From Tetrapyrgos nigripes (taxonomy: Eukaryota; Basidiomycota; Agaricomycetes; Agaricales; Campanellaceae): DNA of 64,000 nt. Positions 20,743-32,312 of the stretch are shown piece by piece. Each line of letters begins with the position of its first letter. Within the stretch, counting starts at the first letter, position 1. The DNA lies in NCBI GenBank assembly GCA_013368315.1, contig JAACJM010000013.1, forward strand, positions 1 through 64,000, in the 5' to 3' direction. The notes below the pieces were generated by a model. That model was not told the DNA's origin and did not search any database. It worked only from the letters and a program-made list of their open reading frames with translations. The position numbers were made by a program, and so were the translations under genes.

Positions 20743-22017
20743 TTAATCCAAATCACGGAGTCGGTTCAGATGGCTCTTGTGATGATGGAGACTGCGTTCA
20801 AACAAATTCGGCAGAAGCGTTGGTTGTGCTTCTGATACTTCTCGCCTGGCGACAGTGTTGGTTGGGCTGACGTGTAAGCTCGACTGTACAGAAGCAGTAC
20901 CACCGGCATTGACAGATGATGTTGAATGTCCTGCTTCCTGTGCGGAGCCTCCTATAGCTGTTGGTTGATTGTGCGAGTCGTCGTTGTGCGCTGCCCACCA
21001 TCCGAGACCAATGGCTCCTGCGGCAATCTAACACCGAGTCAGGACCAATCACACCCAACAACATGCAAAAAAAAACTTACAATGACCAGGAAGATGCCAA
21101 TGCAGAACAGTAAACGAGACATCCGGTTGGTCCCACTTTGGGTCTTCTTCAACCACATACTAATCGAGAAGCATAATTAAAACATGGACCGGACATGAGA
21201 AGAGTAAAAGCCTTACCTGGTCTTAGATTGTGAGGGCTTCTTATTCTCTTCTTTAACGACCATACTGAATCGTCTCCAGAAATCATCACCTCGCTCTCCA
21301 CGCGAAGGGAGAGTGGTATCCTCCTTCTGGCCACGCATGATCTCTTTCTCATTTTCTACAATCTGAACCTCCTTGCGGGGCCGTGCGAACACAGGAGTGA
21401 TGGGGGACATCGGAGGCTGAAGAGGATGAGGTGTCTGCGGAACAGGCATACTCATCTCACGTTGAGCCTCAAACGATGATTGGAAAGGATTCCTCGATGC
21501 ATTATTAAGCGCTTGACGACCACCCGGAGCTGCAGCGGGTTCAGGCTTCGACAGATTGTTAAGAGCGTCGATGGGTGCGGCGTATCCGGGACGAGGAGAG
21601 GCGATATACTGAGGAGGAGGGGAAGGGGTTTGTTGTCTACGAACGCCCGTTGCGGCGGCAAGCTTTGAGTGTTTGTCCGCCTCGGCGGCTTCCTTTTCCT
21701 TGGCGGAGAGCAGTTTTTTGTCATCGTAATCTCCGTCGTCGTCATCCATCGAGCCGGTCATGAAGCCGTGGCCAAGAGCGTCAATGCCGGATTGACGGTG
21801 CTTCTCGTCACCGACGTAGTTTTCGTAGCTAAAGGTTGGATAAGATGAGATAAAGATCACGCTGAACCAGAAAAAAGGCGTACTGGTTGTAAGCAGAGGT
21901 CCTAGAGTTTGGATCTGGAGGTGGAGCCTGGCGAACTCTTCGCTGGGGGTTGGGAGTCTGGTAGAAAGAGTCGGGTTCGTCAGTTGCAAAGGGGGGTCTT
22001 CCAGCGAGGGTAGACAT
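20743..22017 (-). CDS. single-pass membrane protein conserved in basidiomycetes
   Basis: Four exons (22017-21884, 21828-21217, 21159-21081, 21027-20743) give 369 residues. The first ~250 residues are hydrophilic and Pro/Gln-rich, with the conserved-looking blocks SGIDALGHGFMTGSMDDDD and GERGDDFWRRFSMVVKEENK. A transmembrane helix follows, built across the third intron (LLFCIGIFLVI plus IAAGAIGLGWW). The last ~75 residues are Ser/Thr-rich and probably on the far side of the membrane. I believe similar proteins of unknown function are widespread in Agaricomycetes; no function is assigned. Helix placement suggests a type II or tail-side topology, but this was not calculated. Confidence 0.8.
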
Positions 22018-25000
22018 TTAAGTGGGATTAGAGATAAAAGAAAGGCAGAGAAAGAGAATGGAAGCCTCGCAGACGCAAGGCAGACAAACGACGGTGTAGT
22101 CTTGTTGGCTGGAAGGAAAGCAACTTATTTAGTTGTGACCTGTCACACATCAATTGTTTCACTCCCGGTGGCGTTGCTATCCTTTTCTGTTTCCATCTAA
22201 TCTCCGAAATGTTTGAACTTTGAAGCATCCCAGGCTTTTCCAAGCATTATTTCTCTCAAAATCCTCGTCAACCCATGCTTAAAGTCTAGCAGGACCAGTG
22301 TAAGTACACAACACCTTTGTTGACCCAAGTTCCCACGCCTAGACCTCTCTCCAAGAGGTGGAGAACAGAAGAGTCCATCTTGTTTGATCGGAAACGAATT
22401 CTGGTTATGTTACAAAATACTCGTAGCCACGGCGATGGTACTGACGTCTTTACTACTCCACAGAATAACGAAATTCTACAACTCATCGCAGAATTGACCT
22501 GCCTTGAGGGTACAAGTTCACTTTCGCACCGCGGCTGGCTATCACTTTCAAACACTACCATACTCTCCTGAAATAGGGAACGAACGAGGAATATTCGCTT
22601 TAATTTGCCCTATCAAGCCATATGTCCTTGGAGGTCAACTGCACAATCTGCTCCGGTCAATTGCGATACCGTTCAGCTACTTGCATCAACGATAAAGCTA
22701 TTCTGGGAAATGCTTATCGGGATCTCAGCGCCTCACCTTAAAACCGTCCGGCTCGATTTCTGCCTCGGCGATCATCGTTCTTGAAAGCTCCGAGTCCCTC
22801 TAGTACCTCAGGCGGTAAGGCGTGGGTGCGCGTATACCGTTTTGTAAACTTCAAATGCTCCCGTTTTTTCTAAAGCGAAACGAAGGCTCCCTCTCAGTTG
22901 GTGACATAACTTCGCTGACAAAGGCTTGACCTACTCGCAATTGCTCGGAGTCAAATGCTTTGAGCCTGGCATGGCACAAATGCAAATGCGTCACCGAAGC
23001 TCGGGTCTCGGGTGCGCCACTGGGAGCCATTTGTCCTTTTACATTGTCCTTGTTTTCAACTTTCTTGTTTTTTGACTAGTTCTTCAACTAGACTCAAACC
23101 GCTGACACTAAAGACGAACGGACTCTACCAAGTTGCTACTGTTGAAAGACTAGTGTGATGCACTTGGCATGTAGACTTGCGGTCGTCAACGAAGTCTTTC
23201 AAGAGTACTTATTCGCTTTTAAAAAAGGACTTATTTGCGCTGCTCTTGACCGTCATTGCCGTTTCAATTTCCAACATTCGGACCCGGAGTCACTCGCTTG
23301 TGATCAGGAGGACTCGAGTACTACTCAGGCCTCACTGGCAGGGCCCGAGCTGGGTGCTGGGTGCTGGTCCTCTATAAGAACGAAGCTGCATTCTACATAT
23401 TCTCGCGAGACGACGTTGTTGACAGTGCTCAGGACCACGAAAAACTTTTATTCAGAAGGTTTGCTCAAACAGTTGGATAAAAGTAGAAAGGTGTATTGTA
23501 AGGCTAGTAGTAAGAGCACCAAGTTTCTGCGGATTATCCTTTCCAAAGTTCTGATGATTTCCACTGTAGAGTCAACACGATGACGAAGCAACGACCCCAA
23601 GCAGTGGATCCTCAGAGTCGAGCCACAGTATTGTTTGGAAGGCTTAAAGTCAAGTATAGTACTAGTATGATTTACATACGGAGATTAGAACACTTCATTT
23701 GCGAGACGCAAATCTAGCTGATTGTCAAGGGTCGTAAATGGATTTGACACAAGGGTCGCAGACGCCGACGTCGATACGTGGGGACATGTCGTTCACACAA
23801 CTCGGGACTGAGAATTAGGGATGAGATGGAATAAATGATCTAACTTGAAGTTACATAGTTAGATTCAACGTCAATACTAGTGGCACTTCGGCCGTTGCAA
23901 TTGGTCCATGACCAGTGCCCAGGAGGGTCAAATGAGATGTACATACTGAGCTCTTTGCGCCTTCTAGCTGGGCGGGTTTGCCCCTGGTTTACACAAAAAC
24001 AAGTCAATAAATCAGAGCCTCGTGGGGTCATCCAGTCAATAAATCGGAAGCCTCGTGCTCGTCCAAGAAAAAACTTACACCTCAGTAAACCATTTTGAGC
24101 TTGCAGGCAGGCAGTAAGATCTCCAGGCTTGTCGGGATCTGTGAGGGACAAGCAGTCACCGGTCATGGACTTCTGAGTACTAAGTCGACTACTCGTGACT
24201 GCTCACCTTGTACACATCTGTATGTACAGGCTATCGGCAGGTGGAGCTGCAATGCCAATACTGAAGTGTATCTGTCATGGAGAGGACAATGAATGCTTGG
24301 AATAAGTCATTATTTGAGAGGAATGCAACATGTACTTTACCTCGATCCAAAGTAGTTAGAGTCCAATACCATGCAGCTCTGTCATGTCGATGATTGTAGG
24401 ACGTGGCAGATAGAAGATATATCAATTGCAAAACTTGAGCAAGAAGGAAGAAAGAAGAAGGAACTTGATCGCCGACCAAAACCGAGACTGACTAGGTATG
24501 TAGTTCCAGGTGTTGGGTACTTCTCCTTCGTGAGCAGGAGGAGGGAGTCGTTATCAGGGTGCTCTGATATCGCCAAGTAGCAAGGATTTGCGTGTCATTC
24601 AATGTCAGGTCTTGATGAGCTTTAACAATGATCGGAACGAAGGCATATTCCGTCCAAACTCCATCTGCTCTCCTCCGTCAACATCGATTGGGAGGGCAGA
24701 AAACATGGTCAGGCTGACACTGCCAGTCCGAGAGAGTCATCCTGGATCATAGGGGCGATGCCGGACCGCGAATGGTAAGGATAAGGATAAAGGGCCATCA
24801 CGAATAATAAGCCTGATCTGATTGCCTTTTGAGGCGGGTCGGGCAAGAGATCTATATGGTTCCGAGGGCAGCCATAATGAAAAGACAGGAGACTCCGTGT
24901 TGCCATCGATCTTCTGATGAACTGGAACTGAAGATCTGGAGAATGTTTGGCCTTGAATAGGAGAACATCATGGGGCACTCAGTAGAAGAATGTTGAAGAG

Positions 25001-25264
25001 ACGCCGACATGGGCAGTATCACATGATACGTTGAGATGGAGAAGAAGTAAATTGCTCGTGACAAGATTCCTAGTAAAGATAGATTGAAACCAGGGATGTA
25101 TGTTTGATTTGTGCAGGGCATAGGGATGCTGTGAAGGTTTAGAAGAGTGAATAAAACGGAGACGAGACCACCGATTACGTACAGGTATCGACAGTCGTAT
25201 ACAGTCTTTTAAGTATTTCTACTTCGCTTCCTTCAAATGCCTTCTCTCCTTTCCCTTCCCCTAC
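22018..25264. other. 3.2-kb gene-poor stretch
   Basis: The part next to 22018 is the promoter of the membrane protein gene; the last ~150 bp is that of the F-box gene. Open frames in between (for example 23155-23583 plus, 142 residues) show no domain, biased composition or convincing introns, so no gene is called. Confidence 0.5.
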
Positions 25265-27367
25265 ATGTCTATCAATGACCTTCCCGTAGAACTTCTTGCG
25301 GAGGTGTTCAAGTTTGGTGCTGACCTCAACTGGCCCCACGAAGACTCCCCTTTCCTTCTCAAGTCAAATAGCTCTGGCGCAGACTTTATCTACGAGCCAG
25401 ATTTCCAGGTCTGCGTATCCCATGTCTGTCAAAAGTGGCGGAGAGTTGCTCTCGACCTACCTACTTTGTGGTCGACACTTCACTTTTCCAGACCCTCGCA
25501 CATTGACAGGGCTCAGACATTCCTGGAACGTTGCACCCCTTCTTCTCTCCCCAAAGTTTTCATCGACGATGACAATCCGAACTTTGACCGGTTCCGTCTC
25601 GACATCCTCATTATCACCGTAGCTGCAGAAGACCACATCGAGGGTCATACCCTTGCCCACCCGCAGCTCTGTCACATCTTCAACCTACTTTGTCCCGTAA
25701 CACTGCTCTGGCGTTCTCTCCATCTCAGAGTCAGGGACGGTCTCTGTAAACGAGAAGCTCGACTGGCATTGCGGGACAAATGCCAGCACGCATCGCGACT
25801 GCAGACTCTGCAGCTCTATCATTTTGAAAACTTCAACAACGCAGAGGGTCTCCACGAAGCTACACACAGGACCCCCGTCGTGTGTTTTGCCAACCACGCT
25901 CCCCAGCTCAAATATGTCAGCCTCATCGGGGTCAATTTGCCATGGGACAATAGTCCGTATCTAAAGACACTGCACTCACTAGAGCTCGCACTGCACCTCG
26001 ATAGGATCCGTGTACCCTACAAAGTCTGGCATCAGATTCTCGCTGAATCACCCGAACTTAAATCGCTCCGTCTCCATTATTCTGGTCCGAGGCAGCCAGA
26101 CGTGGAGCCCTGGGGAGACGAGGAGATACGACTCGACCATCTTGAGCGGTTAAGCCTGATCGATCTCGACTCGGACTATCTCGCTCAGATTCTGCCGCGT
26201 CTGGTTATGCCCAATGTTAAGACGTTGGAGCTGGAGTTGACTACGGAGGAGCCAGAGCAGGACTTCACCAGTCTAGTGCAGGGATGGGCCAATAACTCTG
26301 GTGCGTTTATCGGATCTCGTTATTACCACTTCCGACTAATTCGGGTTTCTACTCGGACAGGCCTCGGGCTAGTTCAAATTTCCAACTTGACATGCCTGAA
26401 GTTAACCGCTATCAAATGCGACTTTGGTCCTCTCAGGGATTTCCTTCATGCTCTCACAGCTCTCAGAGAATTCGAGTTGGACTTTGACAATGTCTGCGCA
26501 GGAGAAGATAATAGGAGGTTGGAGATTTGGAAACTTTTCGTTGGGCAGGATACAGAAGACGACAGTATACCATCATCACCCTCACCGCCGTCTTCCTCAA
26601 CTCACTATGGACTCATCCTTCCAAAACTCGAAACCTTTAAAATGTTCCGATTACCTGGGACCCAGGTTAGGGATATTATTAGATATCGAGAGGGGTTTGG
26701 ACGGGAGCATCATCGCCACAACCAAGACCACCACGATGTCAACTCTAGTCTTCAAGCCAGGGGCGTCGATGACGTGTCCCACAGTACCACCGTTGGCACT
26801 AGTGCCGCCACCTCTCAGCAGTCTTTACCAGGCACACTTCCTGTGAACGTGATTCCAGAGATCAAACAACGTTCGAAGTATATTGTCAAGTACACTGAAC
26901 AGATGAAAGGGACGGATGCCGTATTGGATGATTTGGTCACAAAGGGGTGTTGTTGGTTCCCCGAGGACCAGGATGGGGTTGAAGAAGCTTCGGTTGATGA
27001 AGTGGCCGATACGAACAAGGTTATCATCGAGAATGGGGGCGGGAGTGAGGTCTTGTACACCGAAGCGGAAATCTACGAGGATGCACTAGCCGGGAAAACC
27101 GCGAACGGGGCCTTGTTGAGGAATCTTGCCCCGGAATATGAAGCAAGATATGGATCTCCGAATTCGGCCAAGTGGAGGTTGGTTGTGGTTGATAGTGAGC
27201 TGGTGGATGATGCGGAAGATGAGGAAGAGGAGGAGGATGATGAAGAAGAAGAGGATGGATATGATGAGTATGCAGATGATGGACCTACAACACCAGCTGT
27301 CTACGGGCCGGACGATGAACACCAGGACGACCTTGACGAGAATGACGAAGATGAAGAGGCGACTTAG
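25265..27367 (+). CDS. F-box protein with leucine-rich region and acidic tail
   Basis: The N-terminus MSINDLPVELLAEVFKFG followed by CVSHVCQKWRRVALDLPTLW is the F-box form typical of Agaricomycetes; the motif docks Skp1 in SCF ubiquitin ligases. Leucine-rich, LRR-like segments follow (about residues 210-400), then a low-complexity C-terminus with a strongly acidic run (about 650-700). The frame is open throughout, but 26301-26360 is almost certainly an intron: GTGCGT donor, CGACTAAT branch site, CAG acceptor, 60 bp and in frame. Splicing it joins NNSG to LGLVQISNL and leaves 680 residues. The substrate is unknown. Mushroom genomes carry hundreds of such genes. Confidence 0.85.
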   Translation: MSINDLPVELLAEVFKFGADLNWPHEDSPFLLKSNSSGADFIYEPDFQVCVSHVCQKWRRVALDLPTLWSTLHFSRPSHIDRAQTFLERCTPSSLPKVFIDDDNPNFDRFRLDILIITVAAEDHIEGHTLAHPQLCHIFNLLCPVTLLWRSLHLRVRDGLCKREARLALRDKCQHASRLQTLQLYHFENFNNAEGLHEATHRTPVVCFANHAPQLKYVSLIGVNLPWDNSPYLKTLHSLELALHLDRIRVPYKVWHQILAESPELKSLRLHYSGPRQPDVEPWGDEEIRLDHLERLSLIDLDSDYLAQILPRLVMPNVKTLELELTTEEPEQDFTSLVQGWANNSGAFIGSRYYHFRLIRVSTRTGLGLVQISNLTCLKLTAIKCDFGPLRDFLHALTALREFELDFDNVCAGEDNRRLEIWKLFVGQDTEDDSIPSSPSPPSSSTHYGLILPKLETFKMFRLPGTQVRDIIRYREGFGREHHRHNQDHHDVNSSLQARGVDDVSHSTTVGTSAATSQQSLPGTLPVNVIPEIKQRSKYIVKYTEQMKGTDAVLDDLVTKGCCWFPEDQDGVEEASVDEVADTNKVIIENGGGSEVLYTEAEIYEDALAGKTANGALLRNLAPEYEARYGSPNSAKWRLVVVDSELVDDAEDEEEEEDDEEEEDGYDEYADDGPTTPAVYGPDDEHQDDLDENDEDEEAT

Positions 27368-27600
27368 GTTTTCTCCTTTTTCCCTTATGACCTTCCTATC
27401 TGTGTATGTTCTAGCTCCATTTATTGTACATCTACCTACATATTTTCTTCGTTAATTATGGTATTCTGGTTGTACATGCAGAAAGTGGTTGTCCGGTATC
27501 TTCCGGCGATCTCCGTCCCGCCAGAGGACTACTAATTTAGTCTGGCTTGATATCATCATAATCGCTCACATCTACACCCTCCAAATCCCAACCTTTTAAC

Positions 27601-28258
27601 ATGTCCTGGCAAGGTATTTCTCTCTTTGACTTCTCAGAGACGTCGATGAACGCATTGTACTAACAATCTCCAGAATACGTCGACAAAAAACCTCGTCGGA
27701 AGTGGCAAGGTTACCAAAGCAGCCATACTCGGACTTCAAGGAGGTGTTTGGGCATCCTCTGCTGGATACAATGTGATGACCTTTCTCTTGCTGAACGAAA
27801 AGAAATCTTGACGCGTCTCTCTCCGATACGGTTCTTTCTTTGTCTCTCTAGCTATCCACAGAAGAACAATCCGCAATTGTCAAGGGTTTCTCTAACCCTT
27901 CAGGTGTGCAGGCGACTGGGTTGAAGTTGGCAGGGAAAAAGTTTTTTGCTCTCCAAGCGACTGAGGAGCATATCTATCTGAAGCAAGGTGTACGTCTATC
28001 ATAATCTTGCTAGGGTCATTGTCGTGTGCTAATTATTTGACCGCATATTTATGACCTGCTGTATCCTGATTGTTCTTTCATCTCCTTTCCATCCGATGCC
28101 TTCGATATCGCACACGATGATCATAGGCCAGCGGTGCTGTCATTAGGAAGACTAAACAAGCCGCCCTTGTTTCAGAGTATGACGCGCCCGTTCAAGCACC
28201 CGAAGCTACACCGGTAGTCGAGGGTCTTGGTGACTACCTCGTCTCTCAAGGCTACTAG
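27601..28258 (+). CDS. profilin, with a one-base frame problem in exon 2
   Basis: Four exons: 27601-27613 (MSWQ), 27674-27772, 27852-27989 and 28127-28258. The blocks [54 protein letters not shown] and [14 protein letters not shown] are unmistakable profilin, the small actin- and polyproline-binding protein of the actin cytoskeleton. Exons total 382 bp, one more than the 381 needed for 126 residues plus stop. The extra base is in the run of six A at 27685-27690; five would fit the family sequence after YVDK. Since profilin is usually a single essential gene and everything else is intact, an assembly homopolymer error is more likely than a dead gene. Confidence 0.92.
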
Positions 28259-29659
28259 TTCATCATTGGTCCTACCTTAGATGGGAGGTGCAAGCTAGCT
28301 AGATAGCGATGGATCGATTGATGGGATTGACACGGATCAGAGGCAGGCATTTGAAGATGGGACAGAAGAAAGAATCATGGCATCTATGTAAAGTTTTTAT
28401 TCCTCCCATTGTCGATTCTTTTGCAGCATAACGCATGAATGGAACAAGTGTACTAATTGATATTGTTGAGCGTGTATCCAATGGCCTCAGGCCTGTATCT
28501 GCACGAAACCTGTTGGGCCATAGCGTCATTTTACATGATGGAAGAACCACGATCTCAGTCTTCTTGCTACCCACAACGATGCGAGGGCTGACTCGGCCGA
28601 GGCATTTGTTCATGGATGGTAATGTCGAGTTGCAGGTGTTAACTACGACAGTCTGCACACACAGCGCCAAACTTGTTTTCCTTTTCGAGGTTCCTGAGCG
28701 CTGCACTGATCTATCACTGTCACAATCGGATTCCATCAATGATCAACCTGAAAGGTTTCTGTCAGAGTCAATGAATACCTCACCTCAGTCGAATTCTTTT
28801 TTGGCTGCTGCCTTTGTCAGAGCGAAGGAGAAATCGGTTTGGTCATGACAAGTATTGTCTGTCTGCCCCGACTAGCTCGCAAAATCTGTCAAGCCTCTTA
28901 GAACCTTTGAACATGTCCAGCTCTCGGATTTTGGTACTCCAATCTCCACGTCAAGGATGAAACCGATACCGACCCCTACTGACTCATTTTTATGCTGGTC
29001 GGTTCCAATCATTCATACCAATCATTGCAATTCCAGCCTGTGCTTTTTTTATGAAGACATGGAGAACGTTGATGAAGCCCTCACGGGAAAACCCAGGAAG
29101 ACTGTGCTTCGTTTCGTGGAGCCTGACTCGGGATGTCAGTCTCACTTGTAAGACAGACAGAACATATAGTTCACGCATACATCCGAGTCACAATCCCATT
29201 CGCTGCTTCGAGGTTAGATGCTGAACGTTTGAAGAAGACGAGTGACCGAACACCACGCGGTGTTATTAAAGGACATCGGTGACCGGTCGCTGCAGACAGA
29301 TGAAATGGAATCATTTGAGGATCAGGGGAAAGTCTGGGGTAAGTATTGAGAGATTTTCTGTCAGAAAGGTACATCAGGGTACATCATCATGACCATGGAA
29401 GTGTTTCGGTCGTCTAAAGGCTCTCGGTTCAAAGATATTCACCAGAGAAGAATCGTCCTGTGGCCTGGAACGGTGATGCACATAAACTGCAGCCTTGACT
29501 TTGCCTCTTGGTCGAGCAAGACAAGAAAGAGCACAGTGAGTCCGACATAAACATGTAGTTAATAAAAATAAAAAGGATGCATTTGTTCATGCTAAGCACA
29601 AGTGCAATTGTATGCTAGATGGACAGGATAGATCGGACGCTTGACACAAGAACTTAGAT
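28259..29659. other. gene-free stretch
   Basis: An open frame of 137 codons (28435-28848, plus) is overlapped by one of 146 codons on the minus strand (28299-28739). Neither resembles a known protein. No gene is called. Confidence 0.45.
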
Positions 29660-30675
29660 CTAGTCCTGATTCTTCTTCTGACCCTCGACTTTTTCGTCAA
29701 CACTTTTTGGGCTCTCTCCCTGCGAAAGCAAAAGGAAGTCCGTCAGAATAAGTGCAACTGATTGAGAAGTGGGTATTCATACCTTGGTTGAAGCCTCTTT
29801 GGGTATGCTCTGATCAGTGGGACCAGGCTCTCCCTTGTCACCTGCGGGATCCTTGGGGACAGGAGGTTCCTCCTTCTGCGCTTCTTCGGGGGACTATAGA
29901 GAGTGCGGTGTTCATCAGAGAAAGGTCAGCGTGTCATGAGAAATAAAACCACATACAGCAGCGACCTTAGGCTTGTCGCCGGCAGACTCTTCTTCTTTCT
30001 CTTCCTTCTTCTCCGTTGCAGGCTGTAAGTAACAATTGTTCATTTATCCATACCAGACACGTCATAGGCAGGACCAACTACTCACCTGCTCGGCCTTGGG
30101 GACGTCCTCAGACTAGAGATGCAGCAAAGTTATACTCAGTATTATGTCCATGGGGCGGCAAAACGAAAAACCATACCTCCGCCGCCTTCACCGACTCTGT
30201 GACGTCAGCTTCCTTTCCCTCATCGTCCTTCATTTTGATGGAAGCGGCTTCATGCTGCTGCTCTTCATGTTCATGTTTATCATTGTGTTGTTGGTGAGGA
30301 GCTGTTTTCCTAGAGGAGGGTGAAAGCAAGTAGAGGGTCTGCCACGTAGAAAGACATAGAGCTGTAAGAGAAATGTCGTTGATGCGGTATTGACAGAACA
30401 GGACTTACAGCCGGACCAAAGACGAGGGCAGAACCAATCTAGAGAGGAGATTAAAGAATAGCAAAAGGGGCGCTCGTAAATATCCCAATCATGGACGCAC
30501 GAGACCAAATGGTACGCACTATCCAGGGCATGTCTGAGGATTTTTTGGCAGCCTCTGTTGTCGAGCTCATACCGCGTCGGGAAGCACGGAGACCTCGAAG
30601 GGAAACATTGGACCTAGTAGGACGAGCAGTTACTCGTAGAGAGGAGAGAAATCGACGGGAGGCTTGGGATGCCAT
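29660..30675 (-). CDS. small mitochondrial membrane protein, unknown function
   Basis: Exon 1 (30675-30520) has an Arg/Ser-rich, acid-free start (MASQASRRFLSSLRVTARPT) typical of a mitochondrial presequence, ending SSDMPWI. Exon 2 (30438-30409) and exon 3 (30338-30177) form one transmembrane helix (GSALVFGPA joined to TLYLLSP). The rest, spread over short exons to 29660, is a highly charged Lys/Glu/Pro-rich tail (KEEKEEESAGDKPK, SVDEKVEGQKKNQD). It is probably an inner-membrane protein with a soluble charged domain. No family recognised. The exon chain is supported by phase and by repeated GT-AG signals. Confidence 0.75.
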
Positions 30676-30840
30676 ACTAAGAACAAGTTTTGAACTGTGA
30701 CAGTGGAGGGAATATTTCAACCACGGCCGGGATAGACCGGCAGCTTGAATGACATATGGCGTCATTGACATCGTCAGTTCAGAGTTTTAGACTCTACACA
30801 ACAAGAAATACAGAATGCATGATCTACTGCAGTACAACTT

Positions 30841-32132
30841 TCATTCACGTCCGAGTCCCATATTCGTCAAGAAAACTAAGCCCATGGCTGCCTGGAAAGG
30901 ATCCTGTTCCACCAATCTCTCGTCTAGTAACTGTTCCGTCATGGCGCTCATGAGGTCCGCGTCAGACATTCCCCGAAGAAATAACGGTGCTACAACGTCC
31001 AAGTGCCTAACTGGCGTCTGTGCAGGGTTCATAGGCGCGTTCTGTTCCAAGAAAGACGTGCCAGCCTAGATAGAAACGATTAGAGGTGCCAAAGGTAAGA
31101 AGACTGTTTTCACTAACGAAGGCTGGCGGCTGTTGATTTGAGTATAATGCTGGATTGGGTTCAAATGTCCGGTAATGAGTAGGGATGTTGATGGCCGTAT
31201 TATGAGACAAAGAGGTATCAGCAGATCCGTGGAAGTTGCTCAAACTACGTGTCGACGGATTGTTTACGTATGGCAGAGCCCGAGTTACATAGACAGAGGA
31301 AATTGGAGGGGCTGCACCAGGATAGGACGTGAATGGGCTGGGCTCGAAAGGCATAGGAAGACGCTGTGAGATGTAGGTCGAGTCGGGAGTCGCTGCCGTC
31401 TTGCAGAGAAAACTGGAATGATTCGCGAAATCACTCATTTCGGCAGGTAGAGCAGCAGTTCTGTGTACGAGAGATGTATTTACGACCGGATGGATGGTTG
31501 GAGCGGAAGTGGTAGATGGATGTGCCAACGACGCTAGTTGAGAGGCATGCGGATATACGCGACGTGGCTCGCGCGTCTGGTCGTCCACTGGATGAGAAGC
31601 TACATCAGCGACTAAAGCAGGACTGGAATTTGGAGCAGAAGGCTTCGCATCGGCTGCAGGAGCAGGAAGAGGTGCATCTATAGTTTCGGATTTCACAGTG
31701 ACTAGAGTTTGTTTGGTCTTGGGTGCAGGCGTCTTGCGGGGTTTCTTGTTCTTCTTGGTTTTCTTCTTAGGAGGCTCAGGTGGTGCAGGAGGAATGGTTG
31801 GTTCTTGATACTCCGATTTGACGCAGAGTCCATCAGATGAAGCAGAGGACACTGTGAGCCTTGGCATTCTTGGCTCAGTTGTGTTCTCTCGCAGGTTATC
31901 CTGGTCCCTCTTTCGCTTTCGTTGCCTCCAACCCTGAATCCATTTCTCTGTTCTAAAAGAGCGTTCAGGATTGATAGTGGTTGGCAGTTGAAGAGACAGC
32001 TCACAGTCCAATCGATGTACCCAGATCTTGTATGCTGTTCCTGTTTGCATCTGGATGCTTTTCGAAAAATTCTTCGAGGGCTAATCGCTGCTGTTCCGTA
32101 GCTCGGACTTGGCGCCTAATCGCTTTGTCCAT
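30841..32132 (-). CDS. homeodomain transcription factor
   Basis: Three exons (32132-32005, 31952-31118, 31065-30841) give 395 residues. The homeodomain covers about residues 4-60: RATEQQRLALEEFFEKHPDA for helix 1, then LGTSIGL and, after an intron, TEKWIQGWRQRKRKR for helix 3. Helix 3 keeps Trp and basic residues but has Gln-Gly before Trp and Gln in place of Asn51, so DNA contacts may differ. A Lys-rich KKKTKKNKKPRKTP segment (about 115-135) may be a nuclear signal; the rest is Pro/Ser-rich. The last exon ends in a helical segment (MSDADLMSAMTEQLLDE). An upstream in-frame ATG at 32303 would add 57 residues but leaves only 9 bp to the divergent kinase start, so 32132 is preferred. Confidence 0.78.
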
Positions 32133-32312
32133 GAGAGGAGTACTAAAAAAAGCAGTGATGACTAATACGTGACGCTGACCTAAGACGCGTTGTTGTGCCT
32201 TGTTTTCGTAAAGTTCGACTTGGCACGAGTTTGAGGACCCTGACCGCTTTGAACGCTTCCCTCCTCTCCCTCTCTCTCCCCTCCCCTTGTTCCACTTGTA
32301 CATGTACCTCCG
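32133..32312. promoter_or_regulatory. shared promoter between homeodomain gene and kinase gene
   Basis: The two start codons are divergent and 180 bp apart. The region is rich in CTCTCTCC-type pyrimidine runs on the plus strand (32250-32290), a common feature of fungal promoters near the transcription start. No TATA box is evident. Confidence 0.5.

Noticed and set aside
23155..23583. 142-codon plus-strand ORF in the gene-poor stretch
   Set aside because: No domain, no splice pattern and no promoter signal.
27685..27691. Programmed ribosomal frameshift at the A-run in profilin
   Set aside because: The required shift is +1, not the -1 expected of an A-AAA-AAC slippery site, and profilins are not known to use one.
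28299..28848. Overlapping 137- and 146-codon ORFs on opposite strands
   Set aside because: Neither resembles a protein family; an apparent intron on the minus strand joins frames with stops.
32133..32303. Longer N-terminus for the homeodomain factor starting at 32303
   Set aside because: Would leave 9 bp to the divergent kinase start and adds a low-complexity basic segment; kept only as an alternative.
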